Origin: Paracoccus alkanivorans
GTDB taxonomy: Bacteria; Pseudomonadota; Alphaproteobacteria; Rhodobacterales; Rhodobacteraceae
Length of the DNA stretch: 64,000 bases
Assembly (NCBI RefSeq): GCF_003697785.1
Contig: NZ_QOKZ01000006.1
Location: forward strand, 264,044-328,043
Reading direction: 5' to 3'
A program made the position numbers and the translations under genes. The notes beneath the pieces were generated by a model, which was not told the DNA's origin, made no database searches, and was given only the letters and a program-made list of their open reading frames with translations. The stretch's first letter is position 1. Each line of letters starts with the position of its first letter. Positions 47,782 to 57,608 of the stretch are shown in pieces.

Positions 47782-48588
47782 TTACGAGGAGAGCGCCCCT
47801 GTCTGTTGGAAGAACGCGGTGAAGTCACCGCGGATCGTATCCTCCCAGTCCCACACGATACCCGTCTTGTCCGCATAGCTGCCTGGCCAGCCTGTCGGGC
47901 CGGGCAGAACGTGTTCGCGAACAAGCACGCCCGCCTCCCGCAGGCGTCGCGCGTAATTCAAGCTTTCGTCCCGCATGGGATCGTCCTCGGCAGTGATGAC
48001 CAATGCCGGGGACACACCCGCCAGCCGCGTGGACAAGGCTGGCGCCGCATAGGGATGGCAGGCCTTGGCCGCAAAGCCGAGATAATGGTTCCAGCCCTCC
48101 GCCCATCTGCATGGGTCCGGACTTTGCCCTGCTGCGCGAAAGGACCGCGTTGCCATGCACGGGTCGAGCATCGGAGACAGCAGGATCTGCCCGCGAAGCG
48201 CGTTCACCTGCCGGTCGCGCGCCATCAGGGCAACACCTGCCGCCAGATTGCCACCCGCCTCTTCGCCCGCGACGAAAAGAAAGGACCTGCGATCGGCCAG
48301 TTTCGCGCAGCGCCGCTTGAGTGCCTCCAACACGCTGAAAACAAACTTGAGCGCGGCAGGAAACGGGTTGACATTGGCCGGCGCATATTCCACGGAAACC
48401 ACAACTGCGCCGGCATCGGCCAGACGCTTGGCGACACGCGCTCCGCTCGCAAGCGAACCGCCAAGAAACAGGCCCCCATGCAGGTGCAGCACGAGCGGCG
48501 GGGTTTCCGGTAACCGGTCGCCGATGTAGAATCTCACGGGAACAGGGCCCGCATCATCGCAATCGAGGACTTCCTCCTTGAAGGTCAT
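47782..48588 (-). CDS. Alpha/beta hydrolase-fold protein with lost catalytic residues
   Basis: A 268-residue protein of the hormone-sensitive lipase (GDXG) type. The oxyanion motif HLHGG (35-39) is intact, but the nucleophile motif GDSAGG reads GEEAGG (108-113), putting Glu110 where Ser belongs. The catalytic Asp region (EDDPMRDE) remains, while the usual HGF His motif is replaced by PGPTGWPG. It is therefore probably not an esterase. ATG 48588 has GGAG close upstream; ATG 48639 would add 17 residues. It heads the operon with the RND adaptor and permease and is divergent from a LysR gene. A sensing or binding role is inference. Confidence 0.82.
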   Translation of the reverse strand: MTFKEEVLDCDDAGPVPVRFYIGDRLPETPPLVLHLHGGLFLGGSLASGARVAKRLADAGAVVVSVEYAPANVNPFPAALKFVFSVLEALKRRCAKLADRRSFLFVAGEEAGGNLAAGVALMARDRQVNALRGQILLSPMLDPCMATRSFRAAGQSPDPCRWAEGWNHYLGFAAKACHPYAAPALSTRLAGVSPALVITAEDDPMRDESLNYARRLREAGVLVREHVLPGPTGWPGSYADKTGIVWDWEDTIRGDFTAFFQQTGALSS

Positions 48589-48768
48589 GTGCTCCAACCA
48601 TTCTTGCCCGCGGGATCCCCGCGCCGTTCTGCCGACCATGGCAATGCCGCGTCTGCACCTGGCAACTCACTGTCTGCGGGCTATCTCGCAATCCGGTGTT
48701 CCGCCAGCTCGTTGACTAACAGATGGGATTGTTCTCTTCTGGAAAAAGAAGTCTAAATTGAACCACAC

Positions 48769-48786
48769 TGTTTCTGTACATGAACA
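48769..48786. promoter_or_regulatory. Imperfect palindrome upstream of lysR (RND module)
   Basis: TGTTTCTGTACATGAACA (48769-48786) is an 18-bp near-palindrome with a perfect TGTACA core and TGTT/AACA ends, 27 bp before the lysR start in the divergent region with the RND operon. Probable LysR operator. Confidence 0.5.
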
Positions 48787-48813
48787 ATCGACAAAAGGCG
48801 GCGGAGACTTCCA

Positions 48814-49737
48814 ATGGATCAGCTCGCGGCAATGCGCGCTTTCGTCAGGGTAGTGGAAACCGGCACGTTCACGCGGGCTGCGGATACTCTTTCGATGCCG
48901 AAGGCGACCGTCACCAAGCTCATCCAGGGGCTGGAGGCACATCTGCGCACGAAGCTTCTCAACCGCACGACCAGACGGGTTCTCGTCACGACGGACGGCG
49001 CTCTCTATTACGAGCGCTCGAAGAGGCTTATCGCCGATCTCGACGAGCTTGACGGCAGCATGGCGTCGTCACAGGCCCTGCCCCGGGGGAAATTGCGCAT
49101 CGAGATGTCCGGCGCGCTGGCGAGCATGATCCTCGTTCCGGCGCTATGCCGGTTCCACGAGGCCTATCCCGATATCCAGATCGATCTCGGGGTTTCGGAT
49201 CGGGAAATCGATATCCTCGCGGAAAATGTCGATTGCGCCATACGTGTCGGGGAACTGTCCGATCAGTCTCTTATCGCGCGCCGGATTGCCGAGATGAGCG
49301 TCTCGACCTGCGCCGCGCCCTTCTACCTGGAAAAATTCGGCGAGCCTCGGGATCCGCGCGACCTCGAGAACGGGCATCGGGTGGTCAGCTATTTCCGCCC
49401 GCCGAACGGCCGGCAGATACCATTCGTCTTTCATAACGACGCCGGCGAACGGATCGAGGTGACGGGCCGTTGCGTGGTATCGGTCGACGAAGGGATGACC
49501 TATGTATCCGCCGCGCGTGCCGGGCTCGGGATCGTCCAGGCGCCGACCTTCATGGTCAGGGAGGCGGTCGCGAAGGGGGAGCTTCGTCCTGTTCTGCGCG
49601 ACTGGCATCGCAAGCCATTACCGGTCCATGTCGTCTATCCGCCGAACCGGCATCTGGGCAACAAGCTGCGCGTCTTCGTCGATTGGGCCGCCAATCTCTT
49701 CGCCGCTTCCGATATCGGCCGACCTCTGCACAGCTGA
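48814..49737 (+). CDS. LysR-family regulator (RND efflux module)
   Basis: A 307-residue LTTR. HTH segments FVRVVETGTFTRAADTLSMP and ATVTKLIQGLEAHLRTKLLN are followed by an effector domain (LRIEMSGALASMILVPALC). It is divergent from the hydrolase-like/adaptor/permease operon, the standard arrangement for a LysR-controlled efflux pump. A near-palindrome at 48769-48786 is a candidate site. Effector unknown. Confidence 0.93.
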   Translation: MDQLAAMRAFVRVVETGTFTRAADTLSMPKATVTKLIQGLEAHLRTKLLNRTTRRVLVTTDGALYYERSKRLIADLDELDGSMASSQALPRGKLRIEMSGALASMILVPALCRFHEAYPDIQIDLGVSDREIDILAENVDCAIRVGELSDQSLIARRIAEMSVSTCAAPFYLEKFGEPRDPRDLENGHRVVSYFRPPNGRQIPFVFHNDAGERIEVTGRCVVSVDEGMTYVSAARAGLGIVQAPTFMVREAVAKGELRPVLRDWHRKPLPVHVVYPPNRHLGNKLRVFVDWAANLFAASDIGRPLHS

Positions 49738-50436
49738 CCTGCCACAAGGGCACCGGCATGCTCGCCCCTGAACCCATGTGAGCCTATATCCGCGCGGCCG
49801 GTCCACCGCTGTGGCAGGCTGTCAACCGGGATTTCGTTTTCATCGGCGGATTCTTTGGGCATTGATGATGTGACCGCCCCCGGATCCACAAACCGCCGAA
49901 ATCCGCATCCGCGCGGCACTGATGAACCGCTGTAACGCACTCGGAGCCGCCGAGGTCGAGCGCATGGCACAAGTTCGGCGGGGAAAGGGGATATCCCGCT
50001 CTGGCAACGGCTTTTGCGGCAATGTCCCCTGCAGGGCCCCGCATCATTCGAATACATCTGCAAAATCTGGACAAGAGAGCCAGAAAGGTTCACCATCGCT
50101 CCGACCCACCACAGGCTGGGACTGAACATCTGGTCCGCACACCAAGCGGGTGGTATTTGGAACAATGAAGGATGGTATTGTAGCTGTCGAGGTGATCCAG
50201 TCAGTATTTTACCTCGATGATCGACCACTGGACAGGCCAGCTCACGGTTTCACGGACAAGACCTTGACGCACATCTTCCAGCTGGAAGGCGATGAAATCA
50301 TTCGCTTCGATATGCAGGACTGCAGCACCTTGACGGAAAGCATGGGTTAGGGTCTGTACCGACACACAGGGATGAAATTGAACCGTCAGACCGGTAAACC
50401 CAACAGATATATTGTGAAGCACGACAGGGAAACACG
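49738..50436. other. 699-bp region upstream of the ABC transporter operon
   Basis: No intact gene. It contains a degenerate coding-like fragment (49886-49968) related to one at 55974-56078. A 66-codon plus frame (50150-50350) is open but unlike any family I know. The ABC operon promoter is presumably just upstream of 50437. Confidence 0.5.
49886..49968 (+). pseudogene. Degenerate coding fragment, left copy
   Basis: Translating from 49886 gives PQTAEIRIRAALMNRCNALG and continues through AAEVERMA. Of 27 aligned positions 15 are identical to the copy at 55974-56078. It has no start codon in register and no other support. The parent gene is not recognised. Confidence 0.45.
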
Positions 50437-52029
50437 ATGAAAAAACTGCTTATATTCGCTTCGGCGCTCGCCATGTCTGCCGCCGTGGCAGAGGCAAAGA
50501 CTTTTGTCTATTGCTCGGAAGCTTCGCCCGAGGGCTTTGACCCCGCGCCCTATACCGCAGGCAGCACCTTCGATGCGGGTGCTCATCCGATCTATAACCG
50601 GCTCACCGAATTCAAGAAGGGCACTACCGAGGTCGAGCCGTCACTGGCGGAAAGCTGGGAGGTGTCGGAAGACGGCAAGGAATATACCTTTCATCTGCGC
50701 AAGGGCGTGAAATGGCATTCCAATGACAGCTTCACGCCGACGCGCGAATTCAACGCCGATGACGTGATTTTCTCGTTCGAGCGCCAGGCCAACGCCGATC
50801 ATCCATGGCACCAGTATATTCCGGGGCTCACCTACGAATATTATTCGTCGATGAGCATGTCCGAACTGATCGAGAAGATCGAGAAGATCGACGATCATAC
50901 GGTGAAGTTCACGCTGACCGAACCGGCAGCACCATTCCTGGCCAATATCGCCATGCCCTTCGTGTCGATCGTGTCCAAGGAATATGCCGACTCGCTGGAG
51001 CAATCCGGCAATATGGCCGCGCTGAACAACGCACCGATCGGAACCGGTCCTTTCCAGTTCGTCAATTATCAGCAAGATGCTGTTATCCGTTACAAGAAGA
51101 ATCCGGACTACTGGGGCACCGCGCCGCTGGTTGATGATCTGGTTTTCGCCATTACCCCCGACGCGGCGGTGCGTTTGCAAAAGCTGAAGGCGGGCGAGTG
51201 CCACCTGATGTCTTATCCCGCCCCTGCCGATCTCGAGGCGATCAAGGCCGATCCAAACCTTCAGTTGGGCGAGCAGGCCGGGCTGAATGTCGGTTATTTG
51301 GCCTATAACACCACGATCGAGCCGTTCGACAGCCCCAAGGTCCGCAAGGCGTTGAACATGGCAATCAACAAGGAAGCCATCATCGGTGCGGTGTTCCAGG
51401 GCGCTGCCGAGCCTGCCAAGAACCCGCTGCCACCAACCATGTGGTCCTATAACGACGCGATCGAGGATGATCCCTATGATCCCGAGGCCGCCAAGAAGAT
51501 GCTGGAAGAAGAAGGCGTTACCGATCTGAAGATGCAGATCTGGGCAATGCCGGTCCAGCGTCCCTATATGCCCAATGCCCGCCGCACCGCGGAACTGATG
51601 CAGGAAGACCTGTCCAAGGTCGGTGTGGATGTTGAAATCGTGTCCTATGAATGGGGCGAATATCTGTCCAAATCGATGGAAGCCGGCCGGGAGGGCGCGG
51701 TCATCCTGGGTTGGACCGGGGACAATGGCGATCCCGACAATTTCCTGTCGGTTCTGCTTTCCTGCGCATCGGCGGATGAAGGTGGTGCAAACCGCGCATT
51801 CTGGTGCAATGAGGAGTTCTCGGGCCTGCTGAGCAAGGCCACCCAGACCACCGATCAGGAAGAGCGGACCAAACTCTATGAAGAGGCGCAGGTGATCTTC
51901 AAGCAGGAAGCCCCTTGGTTCACCATTGCCCACTCGACCACCTATGTGCCGATGGCGAAAGGTGTCACCGGTTTCGTCATCAGCCCCCTGGGTGATTACA
52001 CCTTCGATACCGTCGATATCGCCGAGTAA
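50437..52029 (+). CDS. Peptide-type ABC transporter substrate-binding protein
   Basis: A 530-residue periplasmic SBP of family 5 (DppA/OppA). A signal peptide ([20 protein letters not shown]) is followed by [20 protein letters not shown], as in DppA; later [20 protein letters not shown] and the [19 protein letters not shown] block are family hallmarks. Length matches DppA (about 535). It heads a five-gene operon with two permeases and two ATPases. Dipeptides are the expected cargo, but haem, glutathione or 5-aminolevulinate are also carried by such proteins. A stable hairpin follows the gene. Confidence 0.93.
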   Translation: MKKLLIFASALAMSAAVAEAKTFVYCSEASPEGFDPAPYTAGSTFDAGAHPIYNRLTEFKKGTTEVEPSLAESWEVSEDGKEYTFHLRKGVKWHSNDSFTPTREFNADDVIFSFERQANADHPWHQYIPGLTYEYYSSMSMSELIEKIEKIDDHTVKFTLTEPAAPFLANIAMPFVSIVSKEYADSLEQSGNMAALNNAPIGTGPFQFVNYQQDAVIRYKKNPDYWGTAPLVDDLVFAITPDAAVRLQKLKAGECHLMSYPAPADLEAIKADPNLQLGEQAGLNVGYLAYNTTIEPFDSPKVRKALNMAINKEAIIGAVFQGAAEPAKNPLPPTMWSYNDAIEDDPYDPEAAKKMLEEEGVTDLKMQIWAMPVQRPYMPNARRTAELMQEDLSKVGVDVEIVSYEWGEYLSKSMEAGREGAVILGWTGDNGDPDNFLSVLLSCASADEGGANRAFWCNEEFSGLLSKATQTTDQEERTKLYEEAQVIFKQEAPWFTIAHSTTYVPMAKGVTGFVISPLGDYTFDTVDIAE

Positions 52030-52059
52030 TCGGGCGGAAGTCCCTCAACCGGAACCGAG

Positions 52060-52085
52060 CGCGCGGGGTCGAGATTCCCCGCGCG
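52060..52085 (+). promoter_or_regulatory. Intercistronic hairpin after the binding-protein gene
   Basis: A perfect 9-bp stem (CGCGCGGGG 52060-52068, CCCCGCGCG 52077-52085, 8-nt loop) lies between the binding-protein gene and the first permease gene. With only TTCTG after it, partial termination or 3' mRNA protection is more likely than full termination, which would favour excess binding protein. Confidence 0.65.
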
Positions 52086-52104
52086 TTCTGCAAGGAAAAG
52101 GCGC

Positions 52105-53112
52105 ATGGTCCGTTTCATTTTAACCAAGCTTCTCTATCTGATTCCAACTTTTCTGGGCATTACCATCATCGCTTTCGGGCTGGTGCGCATCCTGCCCGGA
52201 GACCCGGTTCTGCTGATGGCAGGCGAGCGTGGGGTATCACCTGAACGGCATGCTCAGCTGACCGCCATGCTGGGCTATGACAAACCGCTGGTCATGCAGT
52301 ATCTCGGCTTTCTCGGGCGGCTGTTCCAGGGTGATCTCGGCAATTCCCTGTCGTCGAACAAGCCCGTGCTGGATGAATTTCTGGCGCTGTTTCCGGCGAC
52401 GGTGGAACTGGGCCTGTGTGCGATCTTCATCGCCGTCATGATCGGGGTTCCGGTCGGTGTTCTCGCCGCCATCAAGCGCGGAAGCTGGTTCGACCAAATC
52501 TCGATGACCTCGGCGCTGGTCGGATTTTCGATGCCGATATTCTGGTGGGGCCTTTTGCTGATCATCTTCTTCTCGGGCCATCTGGGCTGGACCCCGGTTT
52601 CGGGCAGGATCAGCTACCTGTATTATTTTCCCAACGTGACGGGCTTCATGCTGATCGACTCTCTGCTGTCCGGCCAGGAGGGAGCCTTCAAATCGGCGGT
52701 GCTTCATCTGATTCTGCCTTCGATCGTGCTCTCGACGATCCCCTTGGCGGTGATCGCGCGCCAGACCCGATCCGCGATGCTGGAGGTGATGGGGGAGGAT
52801 TATGTCCGCACCGCACGGGCCAAGGGCATGCCCGGGCGCCGCGTCATCGGTGTCCATGCGCTGCGCAATGCGATGATTCCGGTCGTTACCACCATCGGTC
52901 TGCAGATCGGCGTGCTGATGGCCGGGGCGATCCTGACCGAGACGATCTTTTCATGGCCGGGCATCGGCAAATGGATGGTCGATGCGATTTCAAGCCGCGA
53001 CTATCCGGTCGTCCAATCGGGCCTGCTGCTGATTGCCATATTGGTGATGGTCGTCAATCTGCTGGTTGACCTGACTTATGGCCTCATCAATCCGAGGATA
53101 CGTGTCAGATGA
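52105..53112 (+). CDS. Peptide-type ABC transporter permease (DppB-like)
   Basis: A 335-residue inner-membrane permease with six hydrophobic segments. The N-terminal FLGITIIAFGLVRILPGDPV is the DppB/OppB signature, and the cytoplasmic EAA loop reads DYVRTARAKGMPGRRVIGVHALRNAMIPV (seen in pieces: VRTARAKGMP, HALRNAMIPV). It lies 75 bp after the binding protein and overlaps the next permease start by 4 bp (53109-53112). It forms the membrane channel with the DppC-like partner. Confidence 0.94.
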   Translation: MVRFILTKLLYLIPTFLGITIIAFGLVRILPGDPVLLMAGERGVSPERHAQLTAMLGYDKPLVMQYLGFLGRLFQGDLGNSLSSNKPVLDEFLALFPATVELGLCAIFIAVMIGVPVGVLAAIKRGSWFDQISMTSALVGFSMPIFWWGLLLIIFFSGHLGWTPVSGRISYLYYFPNVTGFMLIDSLLSGQEGAFKSAVLHLILPSIVLSTIPLAVIARQTRSAMLEVMGEDYVRTARAKGMPGRRVIGVHALRNAMIPVVTTIGLQIGVLMAGAILTETIFSWPGIGKWMVDAISSRDYPVVQSGLLLIAILVMVVNLLVDLTYGLINPRIRVR

Positions 53113-54026
53113 ACGATATTTCCGAAACGAACGCGCCGGTAAAGCTTTCAGACGCCGCAATTCGCCGCCGTATGTTGGCCGAGTTCTGGTTCTATTTCCG
53201 CCAGAACCGGGGAGCGGTCGTGGGCCTTGCGGTGTTTGTCCTGCTGGTGCTGATCGCGATCTTCGCGCCGCTTCTGGCGCCGCACAGCCCGACGACCCAG
53301 TATCGCGACCTGCTGCTGGTGCCGCCGATCTGGCAGGAAGGGGGACACGAAGGTTATATCCTTGGCACCGATGCCGTTGGCAGGGATATCCTTTCCCGCC
53401 TTATCTATGGGGCGCAATATTCGCTGTTCATCGGCATCGTCGTCGTTTCCGTCGCGCTGATCGGCGGAACGATTATCGGCCTGATTGCCGGTTTTTTCGG
53501 TGGCTGGATCGACAATTTCATCATGCGGGTGATGGATATCATTCTCGCCTTCCCGTCGCTGTTGCTGGCACTTGTGCTGGTGGCGGTGCTTGGGCCGGGG
53601 CTGACCAATGCGATGATCGCCATTGCCATTGTCTATCAGCCGCATTTCGCCCGCCTGACCCGCGCTGCCGTCATGTCAGAGCAGAAACGCGAATATGTCA
53701 CCGCCGCACGCGTCTCCGGGGCGGGCAATCTGCGGCTGATGTTCAGGACGATCCTGCCGAATTGTCTCGCGCCCCTGATCGTGCAGGCGACGCTGTCCTT
53801 TTCCTCGGCCGTGCTGGATTCCGCGGCCCTTGGTTTTCTGGGCATGGGTGCAAGGCCGCCCGCTCCTGAATGGGGAACAATGCTGGCCGAGGCGCGGGAG
53901 TTCATCTCGAGCGCGTGGTGGGTGGTGACATTCCCCGGCCTCGCCATCCTGATTTCGGTGCTGGCGATCAACCTTATGGGCGACGGGCTGCGCGATGCGC
54001 TTGACCCTAAGCTGAAGCGGAGCTGA
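53109..54026 (+). CDS. Peptide-type ABC transporter permease (DppC-like)
   Basis: A 305-residue inner-membrane permease. The cytoplasmic N-terminus precedes a first helix (AVVGLAVFVLLVLIAIFAPL), then LGTDAVGRDILSRLIYGAQYS, the DppC/OppC hallmark, and an EAA loop with REYVTAARVSGAGNLRL. Six hydrophobic segments are visible. The start overlaps the DppB-like stop and the stop is 4 bp before the ATPase gene, so translation is coupled. Confidence 0.94.
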   Translation: MNDISETNAPVKLSDAAIRRRMLAEFWFYFRQNRGAVVGLAVFVLLVLIAIFAPLLAPHSPTTQYRDLLLVPPIWQEGGHEGYILGTDAVGRDILSRLIYGAQYSLFIGIVVVSVALIGGTIIGLIAGFFGGWIDNFIMRVMDIILAFPSLLLALVLVAVLGPGLTNAMIAIAIVYQPHFARLTRAAVMSEQKREYVTAARVSGAGNLRLMFRTILPNCLAPLIVQATLSFSSAVLDSAALGFLGMGARPPAPEWGTMLAEAREFISSAWWVVTFPGLAILISVLAINLMGDGLRDALDPKLKRS

Positions 54027-54030
54027 TGTC

Positions 54031-54870
54031 ATGGCTCAGTTGAACATCCGTAACCTGACCGTGAAGTTCGCCACAGCGACGGGCAGCTTTACCGCTGTTG
54101 ACGGTATCGATCTGCATGTCGATCCGGGCGAGGTTCTGGCCATCGTCGGCGAGTCCGGCTCGGGCAAATCGGTGTCGATGCTGGCGGTGATGGGCCTTCT
54201 GCCCGACACCGCTACCGTCACCGCCGATGAAATGACCTATGCTGGCCGCGATCTGCTGCGCATGTCACGGTCCGAGCGGCGAAAACTGATCGGGCGCGAG
54301 ATCACGATGATCTTTCAGGAACCCATTGCGTCGCTGAACCCCTCATTCACTGCCGGGTTCCAGATCGAGGAGGTCCTGCGCCTGAATATGGGTATGTCGC
54401 GCAAGCAGGCCCGCGCCCGCGCGTTGGAACTGTTCACCGCAGTGGGCATTCCTCAGCCAGAGCAAAAGCTGAAATCCTATCCGCATCAGATGTCGGGCGG
54501 TCAAAGTCAGCGGGTGATGATCGCGATGGCCATCGCCTCGAACCCGCGTCTTCTGATTGCGGACGAACCCACGACCGCGCTTGATGTGACGATCCAGAAA
54601 CAAATCCTCGATCTGCTGATGAAACTGCAGGAGGACTACGGCATGGCGCTGATCCTGATCACGCATGACATGGGCGTGGTCGCCGAAACCGCCGACCGCG
54701 TTACGGTGCAGTATAAGGGCAAGAAAATGGAAGAGGCCGATGTGCTGAGCCTGTTTGAATCGCCGAAAAGCGCCTATACCCGCGCACTGCTCTCGGCCTT
54801 GCCCGAGCATGCGACCGGGGAAAGATTGCCGACCGTGTCAGAGTTTTTTCTACCGGAGGGCTCTGAATGA
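54031..54870 (+). CDS. Peptide-type ABC transporter ATPase (DppD-like)
   Basis: A 279-residue ATP-binding subunit: Walker [10 protein letters not shown]-loop [14 protein letters not shown], signature [13 protein letters not shown] and Walker [13 protein letters not shown], then the H-loop THDMG. It is shorter than typical DppD (about 325) because the C-terminal oligopeptide-transporter extension is reduced. Start overlaps none; its stop overlaps the DppF-like start (ATGA, 54867-54870). Confidence 0.93.
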   Translation: MAQLNIRNLTVKFATATGSFTAVDGIDLHVDPGEVLAIVGESGSGKSVSMLAVMGLLPDTATVTADEMTYAGRDLLRMSRSERRKLIGREITMIFQEPIASLNPSFTAGFQIEEVLRLNMGMSRKQARARALELFTAVGIPQPEQKLKSYPHQMSGGQSQRVMIAMAIASNPRLLIADEPTTALDVTIQKQILDLLMKLQEDYGMALILITHDMGVVAETADRVTVQYKGKKMEEADVLSLFESPKSAYTRALLSALPEHATGERLPTVSEFFLPEGSE

Positions 54871-55727
54871 GTGATGCAAAAGATACCGCCATCGTCGAAG
54901 GCCGCGCTCTTGTGCAGGATTACAGCATGCCCGGCAGTCTGTTCACCGGCAGCAAGCAGGTCCGTGCCCTGAAGGGCATCGATTTCAGGGTCGCTCAGGG
55001 CAAGACTTTGGCGATTGTCGGTGAAAGCGGCTCGGGCAAATCGACATTGGCGCGGATCATTGCGTTGATCGACGCACCGTCGGAGGGTGAGCTGCTGATT
55101 GACGGGCAGCCGATCGACATCACCCGTCGCCGGCCGGGGCCGGAGATGCGATCCAAGGTGCAGATGGTGTTTCAGAACCCCTATGGCAGCCTGAACCCGC
55201 GCCAGAAGATCGGGGATGTGCTAACGGAACCACTGGTCATCAATACCCGGGTCCCGGCAGCCGAACGGCGTGAGCGCGCCGAAGCGATGTTGCAGAAAGT
55301 CGGCCTTCAGCCCGAACATTCCAACCGCTATCCGCATATGTTCTCGGGCGGTCAACGGCAGAGGATCGCGATTGCCCGTGCGCTGATGCTGAATCCCCGG
55401 ATTCTGGTGCTGGACGAGCCGGTCTCGGCCCTCGATCTGTCGGTGCAGGCGCAGGTGCTGAATTTGCTGGCCGATTTGCAGGATGAGTTCGAGCTGACCT
55501 ATATCTTTGTCAGTCACGATCTGTCGGTCGTACGCTATATTGCCGATGACGTCATGGTGCTGTCCAAAGGCGAGGCCGTCGAGCAGGGCAGTCGTGAGGC
55601 ATTGTTCGCAGATCCGCAACATCCCTATACCAAGGCATTGTTCGCTGCCACGCCCGTCACCGATCTCGACGCGATCCGCGCCCGCGTTCAGCGCCGCAAG
55701 GAAGCGCGGGAGGGTCAGACGGTTTGA
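54867..55727 (+). CDS. Peptide-type ABC transporter ATPase (DppF-like)
   Basis: A 286-residue ATP-binding subunit partnering the DppD-like one. Walker [10 protein letters not shown]-loop MVFQNPYGSLNPRQKIGDVL (the DppF/OppF hallmark), signature SGGQRQRIAIARAL, Walker B ILVLDEPVSALD and H-loop VSHDLS are complete. The C-terminal extension is short. Last gene of the operon; the following 414 bp hold no gene. Confidence 0.93.
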   Translation: MSDAKDTAIVEGRALVQDYSMPGSLFTGSKQVRALKGIDFRVAQGKTLAIVGESGSGKSTLARIIALIDAPSEGELLIDGQPIDITRRRPGPEMRSKVQMVFQNPYGSLNPRQKIGDVLTEPLVINTRVPAAERRERAEAMLQKVGLQPEHSNRYPHMFSGGQRQRIAIARALMLNPRILVLDEPVSALDLSVQAQVLNLLADLQDEFELTYIFVSHDLSVVRYIADDVMVLSKGEAVEQGSREALFADPQHPYTKALFAATPVTDLDAIRARVQRRKEAREGQTV

Positions 55728-56141
55728 AACATTGGCGAGAGCTGTTCCGTCAATACCGAGCGGCTCTCAGGAGTGGGCTCGTCAGGATGGGCAGGGTTCA
55801 CATAACGAAAGCTTTACCCTGCAGCCCTGAAAACCCGTGATTGCAGGAGAGCAGAAGGCGCCGGAAATACCGGTTGCGGAATCTCGGCAAGTTGCCACAC
55901 CATGCCGTCAGGGTCGGAGCCGGCAGGTCAATCTGGGGCGCGTGAACTGCCTCGAAATTTCGGCGAAAGCATCATGCCACAAGACTCCGGTCGCCAGTCT
56001 GCCGAAATTCAGATCCGCATCGCCATCACGAACCGCTTCAATGCTCCTGGCATCCCCGAGATCGCCCGCATCGCCTGACCTCAAGCGTGAATAGGACAGT
56101 CACTTCTCAGGCGGCCTTTCTGCATCAACGTCGGGTCAACC
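55728..56141. other. 414-bp region after the ABC operon
   Basis: No full gene. It carries the right copy of the degenerate fragment (55974-56078). The converging carnitine gene ends at 56142. No strong terminator was evident. Confidence 0.45.
55974..56078 (+). pseudogene. Degenerate coding fragment or small ORF, right copy
   Basis: A 34-codon frame begins with ATG (MPQDSGRQSAEIQIRIAITN) and ends in TGA at 56076-56078. It shares 15 of 27 aligned residues with 49886-49968. It may be a decayed gene end or a short conserved ORF; the ribosome site is weak. Parent family not recognised. Confidence 0.4.
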
Positions 56142-57608
56142 CTATCTTTGCCCGACATGGCGGCCCATCGCCGAGGGGCGGGGCATCCGCGCATGGACCT
56201 GTGCCAACGCTGTCACGCGCGCGATCAGCTCGGGCGCGGCAGATACCGCTTTCTTTGCCTCTGTGTCGACATGCAGCAACATCTGCTCCGCCGAGGCAAG
56301 GATTGCATCCGTATCCCGATTGCGAATCTGGTGAAAGACATGCAGCCGCTTGTCATCCGCATGCAGGATTTGCGTTGTGGTATCGTAACGCACTCCTTGC
56401 CTGGCCTCGCCCAGATGCATGATATGGGTCTCTACAGTGTAATAACTGTGGCCCGAGGCGATATAAGCGGCATCGACTCCGATATGCTCAAGCAAGGTGT
56501 CGGTGGTGTTGCCGAAAACCTCCAGATAGCGATGCTCGGTCATATGGCCGTTATAGTCGATCCACTGAGCCGGGACGGTGCCGCTGACCAGTTGCAAGGG
56601 CTTGGCTGGACTCCCGTTACGCAGCGTTGCCTCCTGCTGGCGCAGCAATTCCCCCGCGCCCCAGCCATGGCCCTCCTGCCGAGACGCCAGCGCCCGCATG
56701 ATCGCCACCAGATTGTCGTCACGGATGCGTTCCAGTTCGCGAATTGACAGGCCGGCCGCCTGTTCGTCGGACTGTCTCGCTATGCGGTCGATCAGGGCAT
56801 CGTCCAGATCGGGTACATCCATCAGCCTGGTCCAGGGCCATTTCAGTGCCGGGCCGAATTGTTGCAGGAAATGCCGCATTCCGGCCTCGCCTCCGGCGAT
56901 ACGATAGGTCTGGAACAGACCCATCTGCGCCCATCGCAGCCCGAAGGAATATCGGATCACATCGTCGATTTCCGTCACGCTGGCGATATCGTCATGCACC
57001 AGCCACAGCGCCTCTCTCCACAAGGCTTCCAGCAACCGGTCACCGACGAAAGCCTCGATCTCGCGCCGGATGATAACGGGTTTCATACCAAGCGCGGTAT
57101 AGATCGCCTGTGCCCGCGCCAGGGTTTCCGGCGCGGTGGTCTGCCCTCCGACCAGCTCCACCAAAGGCAAAAGATAGACCGGATTATAAGGATGCGCGAC
57201 GATCAGTCTTTCATGATGGGTCATTCCCTGTTGCAGGTCACTAGGCAGCAGACCCGAGGTCGAGGACCCGACGATCGCACGCGCTGGAGCGGCGGCGTCA
57301 ATGGCGGCCAGGACAGTGCGTTTCAGCTCCAGCCGTTCGGGCACGCTTTCCTGGATCAAATCGGCCCCGGCCACCGCATCCGCGATGCTGGGGGCGAAGT
57401 GCAACCGACCCGGCGGTGGCAACATCGCGTCCAGCAGGCGCGGCACCGAACGACGGGCATTGGCGAGAACCTCCGCCACTACCCTTTCTGCATCGGGCGA
57501 GGGGTCATGCACAGCCACATCCACGCCCGCAAGGATCAACCGCGCCACCCAGCCCGCGCCGATGACGCCGCAGCCGATGCAGGCCGCTTTCGCAATCTTG
57601 CCGTTCAC
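56142..57608 (-). CDS. Carnitine 3-dehydrogenase fused to a thioesterase
   Basis: A 488-residue fusion. Residues 1 to about 310 are an NAD-dependent 3-hydroxyacyl-CoA-dehydrogenase-like domain (GCGVIGAGW at 12-20, [29 protein letters not shown]). It matches L-carnitine dehydrogenase, which oxidises carnitine to 3-dehydrocarnitine. Residues about 338-488 are a hot-dog thioesterase ([13 protein letters not shown], Asp351 and His355), the betainyl-CoA thioesterase encoded separately as CdhB in Pseudomonas. Its ATG overlaps the BKACE stop (57605-57608), so the two are coupled. Such fusions are known in rhizobial carnitine dehydrogenases. Confidence 0.92.
   Translation of the reverse strand: MNGKIAKAACIGCGVIGAGWVARLILAGVDVAVHDPSPDAERVVAEVLANARRSVPRLLDAMLPPPGRLHFAPSIADAVAGADLIQESVPERLELKRTVLAAIDAAAPARAIVGSSTSGLLPSDLQQGMTHHERLIVAHPYNPVYLLPLVELVGGQTTAPETLARAQAIYTALGMKPVIIRREIEAFVGDRLLEALWREALWLVHDDIASVTEIDDVIRYSFGLRWAQMGLFQTYRIAGGEAGMRHFLQQFGPALKWPWTRLMDVPDLDDALIDRIARQSDEQAAGLSIRELERIRDDNLVAIMRALASRQEGHGWGAGELLRQQEATLRNGSPAKPLQLVSGTVPAQWIDYNGHMTEHRYLEVFGNTTDTLLEHIGVDAAYIASGHSYYTVETHIMHLGEARQGVRYDTTTQILHADDKRLHVFHQIRNRDTDAILASAEQMLLHVDTEAKKAVSAAPELIARVTALAQVHARMPRPSAMGRHVGQR

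Noticed and set aside
50150..50350. 66-codon plus-strand frame in the gap before the ABC operon
   Set aside because: No ribosome site or family pattern; treated as chance.
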